64,000 nt of DNA from Acidisarcina sp963790505. Lineage in GTDB: Bacteria > Acidobacteriota > Terriglobia > Terriglobales > Acidobacteriaceae. A program made the translations under genes and the position numbers. Each line of letters begins with the position of its first letter. Position 1 is the first letter of the stretch. The notes under the pieces are model-generated. The model did no database searches. It was given only the letters and a program-made list of their open reading frames with translations, and was not told the origin of the DNA. Location of the stretch: NCBI GenBank assembly GCA_963790505.1, contig CAWBOT010000005.1, forward strand, positions 868,001-932,000. The letters are read 5' to 3'. Shown here piece after piece: positions 26,127-34,968 of the stretch.

Positions 26127-27017
26127 CTATTCCAGGTAATCCTTGATAAACGGGTCCTTGGAATGGACGAGCTCCTCGGTCGTTCCGTCGAAGGCCAGTT
26201 TGCGGTCGTGGAGCATCAGGAAGCTGGTTTGAGGATCGAGTTCGCCATCGGGCAGCGGGACCATCTTGTTTTGCTCGATGTCGAAGCGGTGGGTTGCCAT
26301 GGTGAAGGCGTCCTGCAGGCGGTGGGTGACGAGCAGCGAGCTGGTGTGGAAGACATCGCGCTGCTTGACGACCATCTCGATGATGGTAGTCGAGGTAATG
26401 GGGTCGAGGCCGCCGGTGGGAGAATCGTAGAGGAGCAGGTCGGGCTTGCTGACGATGGCGCGGGCGATGGCCACGCGGCGGCGCATGCCTCCGGAGAGCT
26501 CGGAGGGAAATTTGTCTATGGTTTGTTCGAGTTCCACGAAGCGAAGGACTTCGCGGACACGGCGGTCGATCTCTTCGGCCGAGGCGTGTTCCTCGATGAG
26601 CCGATAAGCAACGTTGTCGCGGACGGTCATCGAGTCGAAGAGCGCGCCCTCCTGAAATACCATGCCTATGCGGTCGCGGAAGGCGAAGAGGTCTTCTTCA
26701 GGCATGGTGTTGACTTCCTGGCCGAAGACGAAGATTCGTCCGGAGTCGGGCAGCAGGAGACCGTTGGCGAGCTTGAGCAGAACGCTTTTGCCGCATCCGG
26801 CGGGACCGAGAACGATGCGCGACTCCCCGGGCATGACCTTGAAGGAGATGTTCTGCAGCACCTCGTTCTGATCGAAAGAGATGGAGACGTCGTCGAAGAC
26901 GACGACGGGTGTGTTCGGGTCGCGGGGGGCTGGAGCGGGCCGGGTTAGCTCAGCGGTGGCGATCTTTTTAGCTCCCGGTGCGGAAAACCCATGTCTCAAA
27001 AGCGAGAGATGGGGCAC
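26127..27017 (-). CDS. mlaF: ABC ATPase of the MlaFEDB lipid transporter
   Basis: A 296-residue ATPase of the system that moves phospholipids between outer and inner membrane. Motifs are Walker A GPAGCGKS, the Q-loop in MVFQEGALFDSMTVRDN, signature LSGGMRRRVAIARA and the switch His in LVTHRLQDA. The Walker B segment reads LLLYDSPTGGLDP: the catalytic Glu after the Asp is replaced by Ser. A 30-residue N-terminal extension precedes the domain. It lies 11 bases after the permease gene; no mlaD-type substrate-binding gene follows, because the next gene is the convergent zeta toxin. Confidence 0.88.
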   Translation of the reverse strand: MPHLSLLRHGFSAPGAKKIATAELTRPAPAPRDPNTPVVVFDDVSISFDQNEVLQNISFKVMPGESRIVLGPAGCGKSVLLKLANGLLLPDSGRIFVFGQEVNTMPEEDLFAFRDRIGMVFQEGALFDSMTVRDNVAYRLIEEHASAEEIDRRVREVLRFVELEQTIDKFPSELSGGMRRRVAIARAIVSKPDLLLYDSPTGGLDPITSTTIIEMVVKQRDVFHTSSLLVTHRLQDAFTMATHRFDIEQNKMVPLPDGELDPQTSFLMLHDRKLAFDGTTEELVHSKDPFIKDYLE

Positions 27018-27028
27018 CCAAATAATTC

Positions 27029-27809
27029 TTAACGACCGAAGATGCCGATCATGAAACGGCTAATGACGAAGTCAGAGGCGATGATGAGCACCGAAGAAAC
27101 GACGACGGCCTGGGTGGTGGAGCGACCGACGCCCTGCGTGCCTCCTTTGGTATTCATGCCGTAGTAGCAGCCGATGGTGGCGATGATGAAGCCGAAGAAG
27201 AGCGGCTTGACCAGGCCCTGCAGGATATCGCGCATATTGCAGGGATTGATAGGCGTTGTGGAAGTACTGGGAGCCGTCCTGGCCGAGCATGAAGATGGCG
27301 ACCATGGCGCCGCCGAGAGTGCCGACCGCGTCAGAGACGATGGTCAGAAAAAAGAGGACGAAGATGGTCGCCAAGATGCGCGGGCCGACCAGCTTGCGGA
27401 CGGGATCGGTGCCCAGGGCGCGCATGGCGTCGAGCTGCTCGGTGACCCGCATGGAGCCGAGTTCCGAGGCCATGCCGGAGGCATTGCGGCCGGAGACCAT
27501 CAGGCTGGTGAGGACCGGACCAAGTTCCTTGATCATCGAGAAGCTGACGAGTTGACCGGTGATGGCGGCAGCGCCAAATTGCGCCAGAGTCGACGCCGAC
27601 TGCAGGGCGAGTACACCTCCGGTGAAGAAGCCGGTGAGGAAGACGATGGGCAGGGAGCCAACGCCGATGCTGTCAGCCTGAGTGATGAAGTCGGCCAGAT
27701 ACCGCGGCCGTTTGAGAAATGTCCCGAGAGCGCGACCCGAGAGCAGCGCGTAGTTCTGCACGGAGAGGACGGACTCTTTGGCGATGGCTTCGACTTTGCT
27801 CTGAGGCAT
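27029..27809 (-). pseudogene. mlaE: MlaE permease, interrupted by a frameshift
   Basis: Two overlapping frames together encode a complete ~258-residue MlaE permease. The first (27809 to about 27240) runs through SIGVGSLPIVFLTGFFTGGV, the MIKELGPVLTSLMVSGRNAS block and QYFHNAYQSLQ. The second (from ATG 27235) continues with MRDILQGLVKPLFFGFIIAT, GGTQGVGRSTTQAVV and the C-terminus. Reading must skip one base near 27236-27245, in the minus-strand stretch CTGCAATATGCGCGATATCC. It is not a homopolymer. A real mutation, a sequencing error or a split protein restarted at ATG 27235 are all possible. The neighbour mlaF is intact, which favours an error or a recent event. Confidence 0.8.
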
Positions 27810-27960
27810 GGCGGTTGCGGCTAGTGATGCAGAATCAAAGGTGCATCATTTAAGGCGAGGTTACCACAAGGTATCGAAGTCGATGAGTGAGTCACTCGTA
27901 TCCTGACTCACCAAGTCATTGTCGGCGCGGTGGAAAAGCTCGCAGCCCCCGAACTCCGCT

Positions 27961-29679
27961 CTAGGCATCGTCGTAGTCTTCGGTAAGCGATTGCAAAAAG
28001 GCCACCAGCGCCGCGAGGTCGTCGGGGCTGAGCGACATATTCGCGAACTCCGGCGGAGCGTTACGCATTGCGCCGGAATGCGCGAGTGCCGACATCGCGA
28101 TGTAGTGGTTGACGACATCGTCGAATTTGGGCGCGCTGCCGTTATGGAAGTAAGGAGCCGAGTCCTCCAGATCGCGAAGCACGGGCGTCTTGAACTGGGC
28201 GATTGTCGAGGCGAGGCCGTTGTCCACCGAACAGTCTTTGCCTGGCGCGCAGACAAACGAGGCAAGCCCCCCTTGCGGGTTAATGAAGTCCGGGTTCAGG
28301 TAAATGTTCCACAGGCCCAGGTCGGCATATCCAAGGTTGCCCGCGACAGCGGCGTGCCGGAGCGACTCGCTGGCATCGGGATGATTAGGTGTCGCCGGCA
28401 GATAGGCGTTGTAGTTGGCGAGCCGGTCGGTGTTGTTGGGAATCGCGAGGCCCATGAACGCGCCGGACCCGTTGGCCGCGTCGTACTCCGCCTGGCTCAC
28501 TCCGGTGTTGTGAAAGACAAAATCGGAGAAGTCAGGCGCTTGATGGCACGCGGCGCAATTGCCGGCGTGGGCGTTGGCAGAGCCCGCAGTGGCGGAGGCG
28601 AGAAAGATCTTCAGTCCCTGCAGTTCAAGGGCGCCAAATTGATACGGCTGGGCGTGATATTTGTATGAACCGTCGCTCGCGGTGATGTAAATGGGGTTTT
28701 TGAGCGCGAGGATCTGCTGGTAGAGGCTCAGGTTATATTGGGCTTTCGTCTGCCCAGCCAGCGGCGCCGCAGGCAGATGATTGACGCGCAGAAAGTTATC
28801 GTATGGCGAGCCGATATAGCGGCCAAAGGAATCCCGCTGGAAGAGCAGATCTTCCATGTATTGGTTGATGCACATGGCCAGTTCGTTCACAACCTGGATG
28901 TCGGTTGCCTTGGAGACGTCGAGCCGCTGCGCGGGAGGCAGGAGCAGATCCGGAGTGATTCGCGGGTCCGTCCCCTTAAAGATCACGGAGTAGGGCAGCC
29001 CATCGAGCCGGTCGGCAGCGAGCTGGCCACTGCCGTCATCCTCGCGAATGACCTGGGCGATATGCGCAATGGCATCGTTGTATTGCGAAGGCAGCCAGCC
29101 GAAGTTGCGTCCGGTCATGGTGCCAATGACCAGGTCTTCTCCGGTGGAGAACTCGCCGTCGAAGTGGAGGAAGAGTTGCCCCGAGCGGGCGGTGAACGAA
29201 TCTACCATCTGCATGGAGTTGCGCGGGGTGTGATCGAAGCCGTTCGGCTGGGTGCGGGGGATCGGGCTGCGTGTGGTGAAGTCGGAATAGGTGCGGTTGC
29301 CCGCGCCGGTGACTCCTTCGAATTCGGTCACGAAGTGGCACGAGCGGCAATTGATCGCCTGGCCGGCAAAGGGGCCGGGAAGCGGGCCGTTCGGTGTCTG
29401 CACTTGTGCCACGACGGGGTCGCCGCTGGGCAACGGATTATTCACTCCGGTCATGTTGGCGGAGAAAAACTCGCCGAAACGGGTATCGAGAAAGAGCGCT
29501 TCGCCGATCGAGTCGGCGGCCGGAGTCGAATCGGATTCGGTAGGAGCAGCGGGAGCTTGTCCCGACACGCCGCAACCTTCAGCGAATATCCCGGCGAAGA
29601 TCGCAGAACTCAGCAAACTCAACATCAGTCCGGCTCGCTTTTGCGAGCGCGTGGGCATAGGAAGCTGTGAACACCTCAT
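27961..29679 (-). CDS. Di-heme cytochrome c peroxidase-family protein
   Basis: A 572-residue exported protein. I use ATG 29679 because GGAGG lies six to seven bases upstream and it overlaps the previous stop as ATGA; a longer open frame upstream is out-of-frame readthrough of the cytochrome gene. After a hydrophobic leader come two heme-binding motifs, CRSCH (residues 111-115) and CAACH (about 375). Family blocks include GEALFLDTRFGEFFSANMTG and FKTPVLRDLEDSAPYFHNGS. This is the CcpA/MauG superfamily, which reduces hydrogen peroxide or oxidises other substrates in the periplasm. The operon has a second c-type cytochrome that could be its electron partner. Confidence 0.85.
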   Translation of the reverse strand: MRCSQLPMPTRSQKRAGLMLSLLSSAIFAGIFAEGCGVSGQAPAAPTESDSTPAADSIGEALFLDTRFGEFFSANMTGVNNPLPSGDPVVAQVQTPNGPLPGPFAGQAINCRSCHFVTEFEGVTGAGNRTYSDFTTRSPIPRTQPNGFDHTPRNSMQMVDSFTARSGQLFLHFDGEFSTGEDLVIGTMTGRNFGWLPSQYNDAIAHIAQVIREDDGSGQLAADRLDGLPYSVIFKGTDPRITPDLLLPPAQRLDVSKATDIQVVNELAMCINQYMEDLLFQRDSFGRYIGSPYDNFLRVNHLPAAPLAGQTKAQYNLSLYQQILALKNPIYITASDGSYKYHAQPYQFGALELQGLKIFLASATAGSANAHAGNCAACHQAPDFSDFVFHNTGVSQAEYDAANGSGAFMGLAIPNNTDRLANYNAYLPATPNHPDASESLRHAAVAGNLGYADLGLWNIYLNPDFINPQGGLASFVCAPGKDCSVDNGLASTIAQFKTPVLRDLEDSAPYFHNGSAPKFDDVVNHYIAMSALAHSGAMRNAPPEFANMSLSPDDLAALVAFLQSLTEDYDDA

Positions 29680-30074
29680 TGCTGGCCTCCGGCAACGGGC
29701 GCGTTCAAACTGCGCAGGTACGCGACCAGTTGCCAACGCTTTTGCTCCGGCAATCCGCCCCAACCGGGCATGCCCTTGAAGGGTTCCCCGTTCTTGAGCA
29801 GCCATGCGAGATCGCCGTCGGTTGCGCCCATGATTCGTTGGCTCTTCAGGCTGGGCCGAGAGCCTTTGCCCCCGGCGTCGGCTCCGTGGCATTTGGCGCA
29901 GTTATTTTGAAAGAGGTTAGCGCCCGCGGCAGCGGCCTCGGCACTCCCCGCATAGGGGTTCGTGCGAGCGTGGTCGGCCTGCGGTACGTTCTTGAGCCAC
30001 GAGCCATTTGCGGCGGCAAAGCACAACATCGACGCCAACAGCAGCGGCGTTATCAGAAACATCCGGCCCTTCAT
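29676..30074 (-). CDS. Small c-type cytochrome
   Basis: A 132-residue protein with a signal peptide (MFLITPLLLASMLCFAAA) and a single CAKCH heme motif (residues 59-63), preceded by GANLFQNN and followed by GADAGGKGSR. A methionine in FKGMPGWGG is the probable distal ligand. It fits class I cytochrome c and could carry electrons to the di-heme protein encoded next. Both ends overlap neighbours by four bases (ATGA), so the three genes are translationally coupled. Confidence 0.87.
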   Translation of the reverse strand: MKGRMFLITPLLLASMLCFAAANGSWLKNVPQADHARTNPYAGSAEAAAAGANLFQNNCAKCHGADAGGKGSRPSLKSQRIMGATDGDLAWLLKNGEPFKGMPGWGGLPEQKRWQLVAYLRSLNAPVAGGQQ

Positions 30075-30976
30075 TTCGTCCTCCGGAACAGATCTCGGAA
30101 CTGTTGAATCTCATAGGAAACGCCAAAGCGCCACAAGACGCCTGCGGAGTTGTCGTTCAATCCAAATTCAGGGGAGAACTTGTAGGTGAACCCTGACGGC
30201 GTGTTAAGCGCGACGGTAGGCGCGAGGTATTGCTGAGTTTGGCCAACGCCGAAGCTGTCTGTGGTTCCCAGGCCGCCAAATAACTCCGCGCCGGCGGCGA
30301 TGTTTTGCCTGCAAAAGACACAGGGCCTGGAGCTTCCGGCCAGCGCCAGGGGGCGGGAAGCGGCCAGGGCATAGCCAAATTCCCAGGCCTCGCTCTCGTT
30401 CAGCGCCTTCTCCGCGATGAAGTTCTCCGAGATGTTCCAGCCCTTGACGTGGCTCGACAGGATCAACTTGGTTTCGATGGAGCGCTCGACCTCTTTGACA
30501 AGTCTCGCGTTCGGTACCTGCAAGAGAGCGATACTCGTATTGCCGGTAATCTCGAGGAAACTCTTGTCCGCTTTGTTGACGTCTTCGTACTCGACATAGA
30601 GGACGGGGTTAATCCAGTACTCGCGAGGCAGGGGACGAAAGCGGCTCTCAAACCGGAAGCCCGTAAAGACGCTGGAATCGTTGGCGGTCGACTGGCCCTG
30701 CACGTAGGCTTCGGCGGTCCACCAGGCGGTCACACCGTACTCGAACTCGATGGTTGGAGCGAAGAAGGCGTTGGCATTTCTCGGCGATGCGGCGATGTTC
30801 TGGTTCTCGATTTCAAGGTTGCCGGGCTCTTCGAGGACGGAAGAATAGGTGACGAAATAGGGCGGCTCCTGTTGGGCCTGGGCCCTGGGAAGGCAGAGCA
30901 AGGCCGGAAGCAGAACGAGCCATGGAATGAACCGCGCGGACTGCCTGGCGCGATGGAACAACGTCGTGAACAACAA
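30071..30976 (-). CDS. Putative outer-membrane beta-barrel protein
   Basis: A 301-residue protein with a signal peptide ending in RAQAQQ, then alternating aromatic strands (FEYGVTAWWTAEAYVQGQS, FESRFRPLPREYWINPVLYV, TYKFSPEFGLND) ending near the C-terminus in LWRFGVSYEI. It looks like a transporter- or sensor-type outer-membrane barrel, but no named family is certain. The start is TTG 30976 with GGAGG ten bases upstream; a second TTG follows directly. It is the first gene of the operon with the two cytochromes, so it may anchor or feed a periplasmic redox system. Confidence 0.65.
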   Translation of the reverse strand: MLFTTLFHRARQSARFIPWLVLLPALLCLPRAQAQQEPPYFVTYSSVLEEPGNLEIENQNIAASPRNANAFFAPTIEFEYGVTAWWTAEAYVQGQSTANDSSVFTGFRFESRFRPLPREYWINPVLYVEYEDVNKADKSFLEITGNTSIALLQVPNARLVKEVERSIETKLILSSHVKGWNISENFIAEKALNESEAWEFGYALAASRPLALAGSSRPCVFCRQNIAAGAELFGGLGTTDSFGVGQTQQYLAPTVALNTPSGFTYKFSPEFGLNDNSAGVLWRFGVSYEIQQFRDLFRRTK

Positions 30977-31036
30977 AATCCGGGCCTCCGGAGTTTCCGC
31001 AGATGAGCGGAGCAGATATACGACCTTTTCAGTCTG

Positions 31037-31075
31037 AGTCTAAGTAAGACTAAATAGATCGCATATTGACGTCAA
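31037..31075 (-). promoter_or_regulatory. Promoter with overlapping inverted repeat for the cytochrome operon
   Basis: On the minus strand, TTGACG (31070-31075) and TAGTCT (31047-31052) are separated by 17 bases, about 70 bases before the first gene. An AGTCT-N5-AGACT inverted repeat (31037-31051) covers the -10 region, as a repressor site would. The TTGACG is a good -35; the -10 is mediocre. The regulator is unknown. Confidence 0.4.
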
Positions 31076-31337
31076 GCGTCGAGGGCCGTCTTTTTTGTGT
31101 TCTTAACAAGGTAGTTTCGCGGGAAAGGTGGTCGGCTGGCGGCAGGAGGGGCTCTAAGAACGCTCACGGCAGCGGTTGTCGCCCCACAAGGCCGTCGGAA
31201 TGATCGACGAACTGCCGGAGGAGTCGGAAGTCACACACGCGGCCGCCGTGTCAGATCGACCCCGGCCGGTTTATGGTCTTCTTCCCCCTCCGAGCGTGCC
31301 CTCTTTCGGGCGGGGTAGTTCTCTACGCCATAGTTCT
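31076..31337. other. Intergenic stretch after the sulfotransferase-lectin gene
   Basis: I see no gene, repeat or clear terminator here. A short frame at 31176-31520 (+) lies mostly antisense to the lectin domain and shows no family features. Confidence 0.4.
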
Positions 31338-31346
31338 CTACTCGAA

Positions 31347-32593
31347 CGTCCAGTTGAGGATTTGCTGGACTGCGGTCATATTGCCGGTTCCTGGCCAGTG
31401 AATCCGACCCAGGCGGTGTTGCCGCCGACGACGGTCGGGATGTCGACCGCGAAGGGCTGCGTCCAGGTAGCGTTGGTGACGAGATCGGAGAGAGTGAGCG
31501 TCAGCGCGTTCCCGTCGTAGCTAAGGTGGGCATGCATCATGTCGCCGCTGTGCAAGTTGATGCCCGACCCGGTGAGGTCGATCGAGGGGACGGTTGGGGC
31601 AGCGCCATCGATAAAGATGCCGGTCGAGTCGGCTCCCTCTCCCGCGTTGCTATAGAGATCGAATTTGATCGCGACGCTCTTGGGGAGGCCGGAATATCCT
31701 AACCCGCTGCCTGGACCGCCGAGCGCTGTCGCGCTATTGTTCTGAATCGTAAACGTGAAGCCGTCTGCATTGGCGTTGGTGAGTTGGAAGTTGAAATCGG
31801 TGTTGAACGACTGCACATTCACCGGCGAGGTGAAAAAGGCGCTCCCGACCTGATATTTTCCGCCGTTGGTCTTTGCATTGGTCAGTTCAATGGTCGACCC
31901 GGAGAGGGAAGCATTGCCGTTGGTGGTCAGACCGGCCCCAAAGGGAAAGCCCTTCGGCTCGTAGGGCACAAGCACGGGTTCATAGCTCCAACTGAGAATT
32001 TGCTGGATTGAAGTCGCTTTGCCTGTGCTACCGGTAAAGCCGAGGTAAGCGGTGTTGCCGCCAACCGTTCCCGGAATGTTGATCGTAAAGGGCTGGGTAA
32101 AGGTGGCCATGGTCACGAGGTCGGTGAGAGTCAGGTTGAGTGTGGTTCCGTCATAGGTGATGTGGGCGTCCATCAGGTCCCCGCTATGCAGGTTGATTCC
32201 GCTCGCGGGAAGACTGATCGAGGGGACGGTCGGTGCGACGCCGTTGACATACAGTCCGATCGAGTTCGCTCCTTCGCCGCTGTCGTTGTAAAGGTCAAAC
32301 TTGATCGCCACGCTCTGGCCGATGCCCTCATAGCCCAATGCTCCGCCGTCAGGTCCGAGCGCGTTCGGGCCGGCATTCTGCATCGTGAAGGTGAAGCCGT
32401 CCGCCGCGGCATTGGTGAGCTTAAAGGTGAAATCGGTGGTGAATGTCTGGACATTGACCGGCGACCCATAGAAAACGCTGCCGGCCTCATAGGCTCCGCC
32501 GTCGGTCAACTGAAGCAGGTTCCCTGAAAGCGAGCCACTTCCGTTGAACTGCATGGCGTCCTCGTCCTGCGCAAATCCCGCGCTGTAGTCGAA
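31347..32593 (-). repeat. Tandem pair of lectin-like domains
   Basis: Two copies of a ~205-residue domain at the C-terminus of the sulfotransferase-like protein (about 32593-31983 and 31957-31347). Shared landmarks in order are an NG.A/S.LSG start, SPVNVQ.F.TDF.F.LTNA.ADGFTF, the IKFDLY strand, LYVNGVAPTVPSI, GINLHSGD, TYDG..L.LTL.D and the closing Y.GFTG strand. The copies are related to those in three other secreted proteins of the window. Confidence 0.75.
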
Positions 32594-34546
32594 AGGCTGG
32601 CCAGATGGCAGCGCGCCTTCGACCCCCGTCGGCGGGTTGGTTTCGAACTCCGTGGGCGTGTAAAGGTTCTGCATGCGGTAACCCCGGTAAGTACCCTGGT
32701 TTACCTGAAGCTGGTAGACGATCTGGCCCGCAAGGTTTGTCTCGCTGAACTGTGTCTCGTAGGAGCCACCGGGACCGGGCAGAATACCGCTGAGGAAGCT
32801 GGCGTAGATATCGCCGTTCGGCGGGGTCAGCAACTGCGCGGCTCCAAGGGCGAAAGAGTAGCCGCCCAGATCAGCCAATGTCTGGATATGGATCTGCCGC
32901 GCCGCCTCATCGACCATGAGAACCATGCCGCGGCTGTTTTGAGTTCCGGGACAGTTCAATGCGCGGGTATTTCCGTCGTCGAAGACGGTCATGATCATGA
33001 AGCCGTCACCGCTGGCATCGTCCTGAAAATCAAAGTGTGCGTCGTGCTGATGGGTGAACCAGGGGAAAATGTCGGTAGGGCCGCCGGGGAAGCTGGGGTC
33101 GATGCAGGTCCCGCTAGGCGGATTGGTGATCGTGAAGTCACCCCCCGCGCCCATATGCCAGATCACGCTGCCGTCGCCTTTGCCCTTGGCGTAATTGATC
33201 TTGATGACCCAGTCCTGGGCGCGTTGGGAGAGAATCAGGTTGCCGTCTACTGTGCCCTGGACGGCATTACTGTGCAGCCAGTCATTCGTTGTACCCCCGG
33301 CGGCTGTATCGCCATCGGTCGCGGCGCGATTGACATCCTCATGGGCAAAAGAGTCCCAAGCCCACACTAGCTGTAGATTGTGGTCCACGACCAGCAGCAT
33401 GTCGCCGACGATAGTAACCGGCTTGGCGGGAGTGCCACCTTGCGCACTCGTGGAGCTAACGATCCTCTGGCCCATGATGACAATGTTGCCGTCCGGCAAG
33501 TTTCTGGCTTCATGGGTGTTGAACTGGGACATTATCGGATAGCCCTTGGCTGCCAGCTGCTCGTTCAATATCTCAGTGTTGGTTTGCATGACTACATTCC
33601 CGGCGAGATCGTATAGTGCGACAGTCGATGTCGAGGGGTAGGAATAGATGGTGCCGCCGGGCTCCATCCGAACTACAAAGGCGGTGGCGCTGGGAAAATA
33701 CCAGATTACATTTCCGAGGAGGTCATTGGCGGTCGCGGTCGGGAAGGCCCCGCCAATCGTCAAAAGCAGGCTGATTGGGTAGGCCGAGTCGTATGCCTGA
33801 GGCGGTGCATTCACCGTATAAGTCTTGTTGAGAAAGTTGGACGGAAGCGGCCCTGTAGTGAACGACAGATCGCCGCCTGTGTTTACCAGCGTCGTCCCTG
33901 CGTATTCCTCCCAGTGCATCAGGTATTGTGACGACGGAGACATGCCCGCGACATAAAAGTTCGCGCTGCTTGTCGAGCACGGCACCAAATTGGTGGTCAT
34001 CGAAACCGACGAGCTCGCCGGATGAAAGCGGACCAACATCTGATGGCCGGCCGCGCACGGCGGACCACTAAAGAGAGCGACGAGGGGGTGGGTGGTCGGA
34101 TTGACGGCTCCCGTCGCCAACGGAGTGGTGACCCAAGGCTGCAGAGTGAAATTCACCGACACGGGTGCAAATAGAACGTATGGATTCGTAGTGGTGTCGC
34201 GGACAACGACGCTCAACTGGTAGACACCTTCGACCGTGTGCTGCACCCAGGTAAAGGTCGGGGCGGTGCTGAAATCACTGAGTATCTGCGTCTGGCCGTT
34301 GGAGGTCGCACGGAATTGATAGCCGTAAGTATGTCCGGCCGGCGCGTTCTGTACCGTCGCCGTCCACGTCACTGGCGTCCCAAGCATCTGGGGACTCGCC
34401 ACGCTGGGCGTCAGGGTGACGGAGGGAGGGTTCGCAGCCCGAACCGCGAGCGGCAGAGCGAGCAGCATGAGAAACGCGAGCCCTGATAGACCAAGTGTAC
34501 GAAGCACTTCTCGATTGCCAAGCCAAGCAGCTTTAGTTATACGCAT
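31376..34546 (-). CDS. Arylsulfotransferase-like secreted protein with two lectin-like domains
   Basis: A 1056-residue exported protein. The signal peptide (LAFLMLLALPLAVRAA) is followed by an Ig-like N-terminal part. The central propeller has arylsulfate sulfotransferase (AssT) landmarks: FNTHEARNLPDGNIVIMGQR, NDWLHSNAV, WFTHQHDAHF and GTYRGYRMQNLY. AssT uses an active-site His to move sulfate between phenols; these His residues are candidates. Two lectin-like domains follow (about 32593-31983 and 31957-31347), each with ADGFTF, VAIKFDLY and a terminal QQILSW-type strand. The frame stops at 31376 (GQEPAI), but the missing final strand MTAVQQILNWTFE lies one frame away and ends at 31338. The last domain is therefore truncated by a small indel. 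Confidence 0.75.
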   Translation of the reverse strand: MRITKAAWLGNREVLRTLGLSGLAFLMLLALPLAVRAANPPSVTLTPSVASPQMLGTPVTWTATVQNAPAGHTYGYQFRATSNGQTQILSDFSTAPTFTWVQHTVEGVYQLSVVVRDTTTNPYVLFAPVSVNFTLQPWVTTPLATGAVNPTTHPLVALFSGPPCAAGHQMLVRFHPASSSVSMTTNLVPCSTSSANFYVAGMSPSSQYLMHWEEYAGTTLVNTGGDLSFTTGPLPSNFLNKTYTVNAPPQAYDSAYPISLLLTIGGAFPTATANDLLGNVIWYFPSATAFVVRMEPGGTIYSYPSTSTVALYDLAGNVVMQTNTEILNEQLAAKGYPIMSQFNTHEARNLPDGNIVIMGQRIVSSTSAQGGTPAKPVTIVGDMLLVVDHNLQLVWAWDSFAHEDVNRAATDGDTAAGGTTNDWLHSNAVQGTVDGNLILSQRAQDWVIKINYAKGKGDGSVIWHMGAGGDFTITNPPSGTCIDPSFPGGPTDIFPWFTHQHDAHFDFQDDASGDGFMIMTVFDDGNTRALNCPGTQNSRGMVLMVDEAARQIHIQTLADLGGYSFALGAAQLLTPPNGDIYASFLSGILPGPGGSYETQFSETNLAGQIVYQLQVNQGTYRGYRMQNLYTPTEFETNPPTGVEGALPSGQPFDYSAGFAQDEDAMQFNGSGSLSGNLLQLTDGGAYEAGSVFYGSPVNVQTFTTDFTFKLTNAAADGFTFTMQNAGPNALGPDGGALGYEGIGQSVAIKFDLYNDSGEGANSIGLYVNGVAPTVPSISLPASGINLHSGDLMDAHITYDGTTLNLTLTDLVTMATFTQPFTINIPGTVGGNTAYLGFTGSTGKATSIQQILSWSYEPVLVPYEPKGFPFGAGLTTNGNASLSGSTIELTNAKTNGGKYQVGSAFFTSPVNVQSFNTDFNFQLTNANADGFTFTIQNNSATALGGPGSGLGYSGLPKSVAIKFDLYSNAGEGADSTGIFIDGAAPTVPSIDLTGSGINLHSGDMMHAHLSYDGNALTLTLSDLVTNATWTQPFAVDIPTVVGGNTAWVGFTGQEPAI

Positions 34547-34968
34547 ACCATCCCCTTTAACCGGATCTCATGACGATCGAATGATTCGCTTGCACGACTA
34601 GAAAAGCCAATATTTCGCGGACGCGAAATTTGCTGCTATGTATGCGCTTCGGCAGGTGGACCTCTAGCAGGGTGTCACCAGACTTCCTGACGCGAGTCGT
34701 CTTTCAGGAAGAATTGCGAATAAACCTAATCTGGAGGCCAAGCGAAAGCTATCGTTTGCGAAGGTCGATGTCAATCTATTTCTTAAGGGCTGATTTGCGA
34801 GGTTGGAGTTAGACGGGTAATCGACCTGTCGGGACCGCATCGACCGGAGTGGGCAGGTGAGGGAACCGGGAGGATGGTCCGGTCGCAGTAAACCACGCGT
34901 CTTCTACTCCGGAGCGATTTGAAGTGCTTAAGCACTCGCCACCGGGCGGCAACTTCATGCCCAATGTG
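34547..34968. promoter_or_regulatory. Intergenic region with three inverted repeats
   Basis: No gene is seen here. Palindrome 1 is ATTTCGCG-GA-CGCGAAAT at 34612-34629, about 65 bases upstream of the sulfotransferase-lectin start. Inverted repeat 2 is TTCCTGA/TCAGGAA at 34684-34690 and 34704-34710. Palindrome 3 is AGTGCTTAAGCACT at 34923-34936, just past the end of the NtrC-type regulator and next to a CGCC/GGCG stem, so it may act in termination. The first two are candidate activator or repressor sites for the sulfotransferase-lectin gene. Confidence 0.45.
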
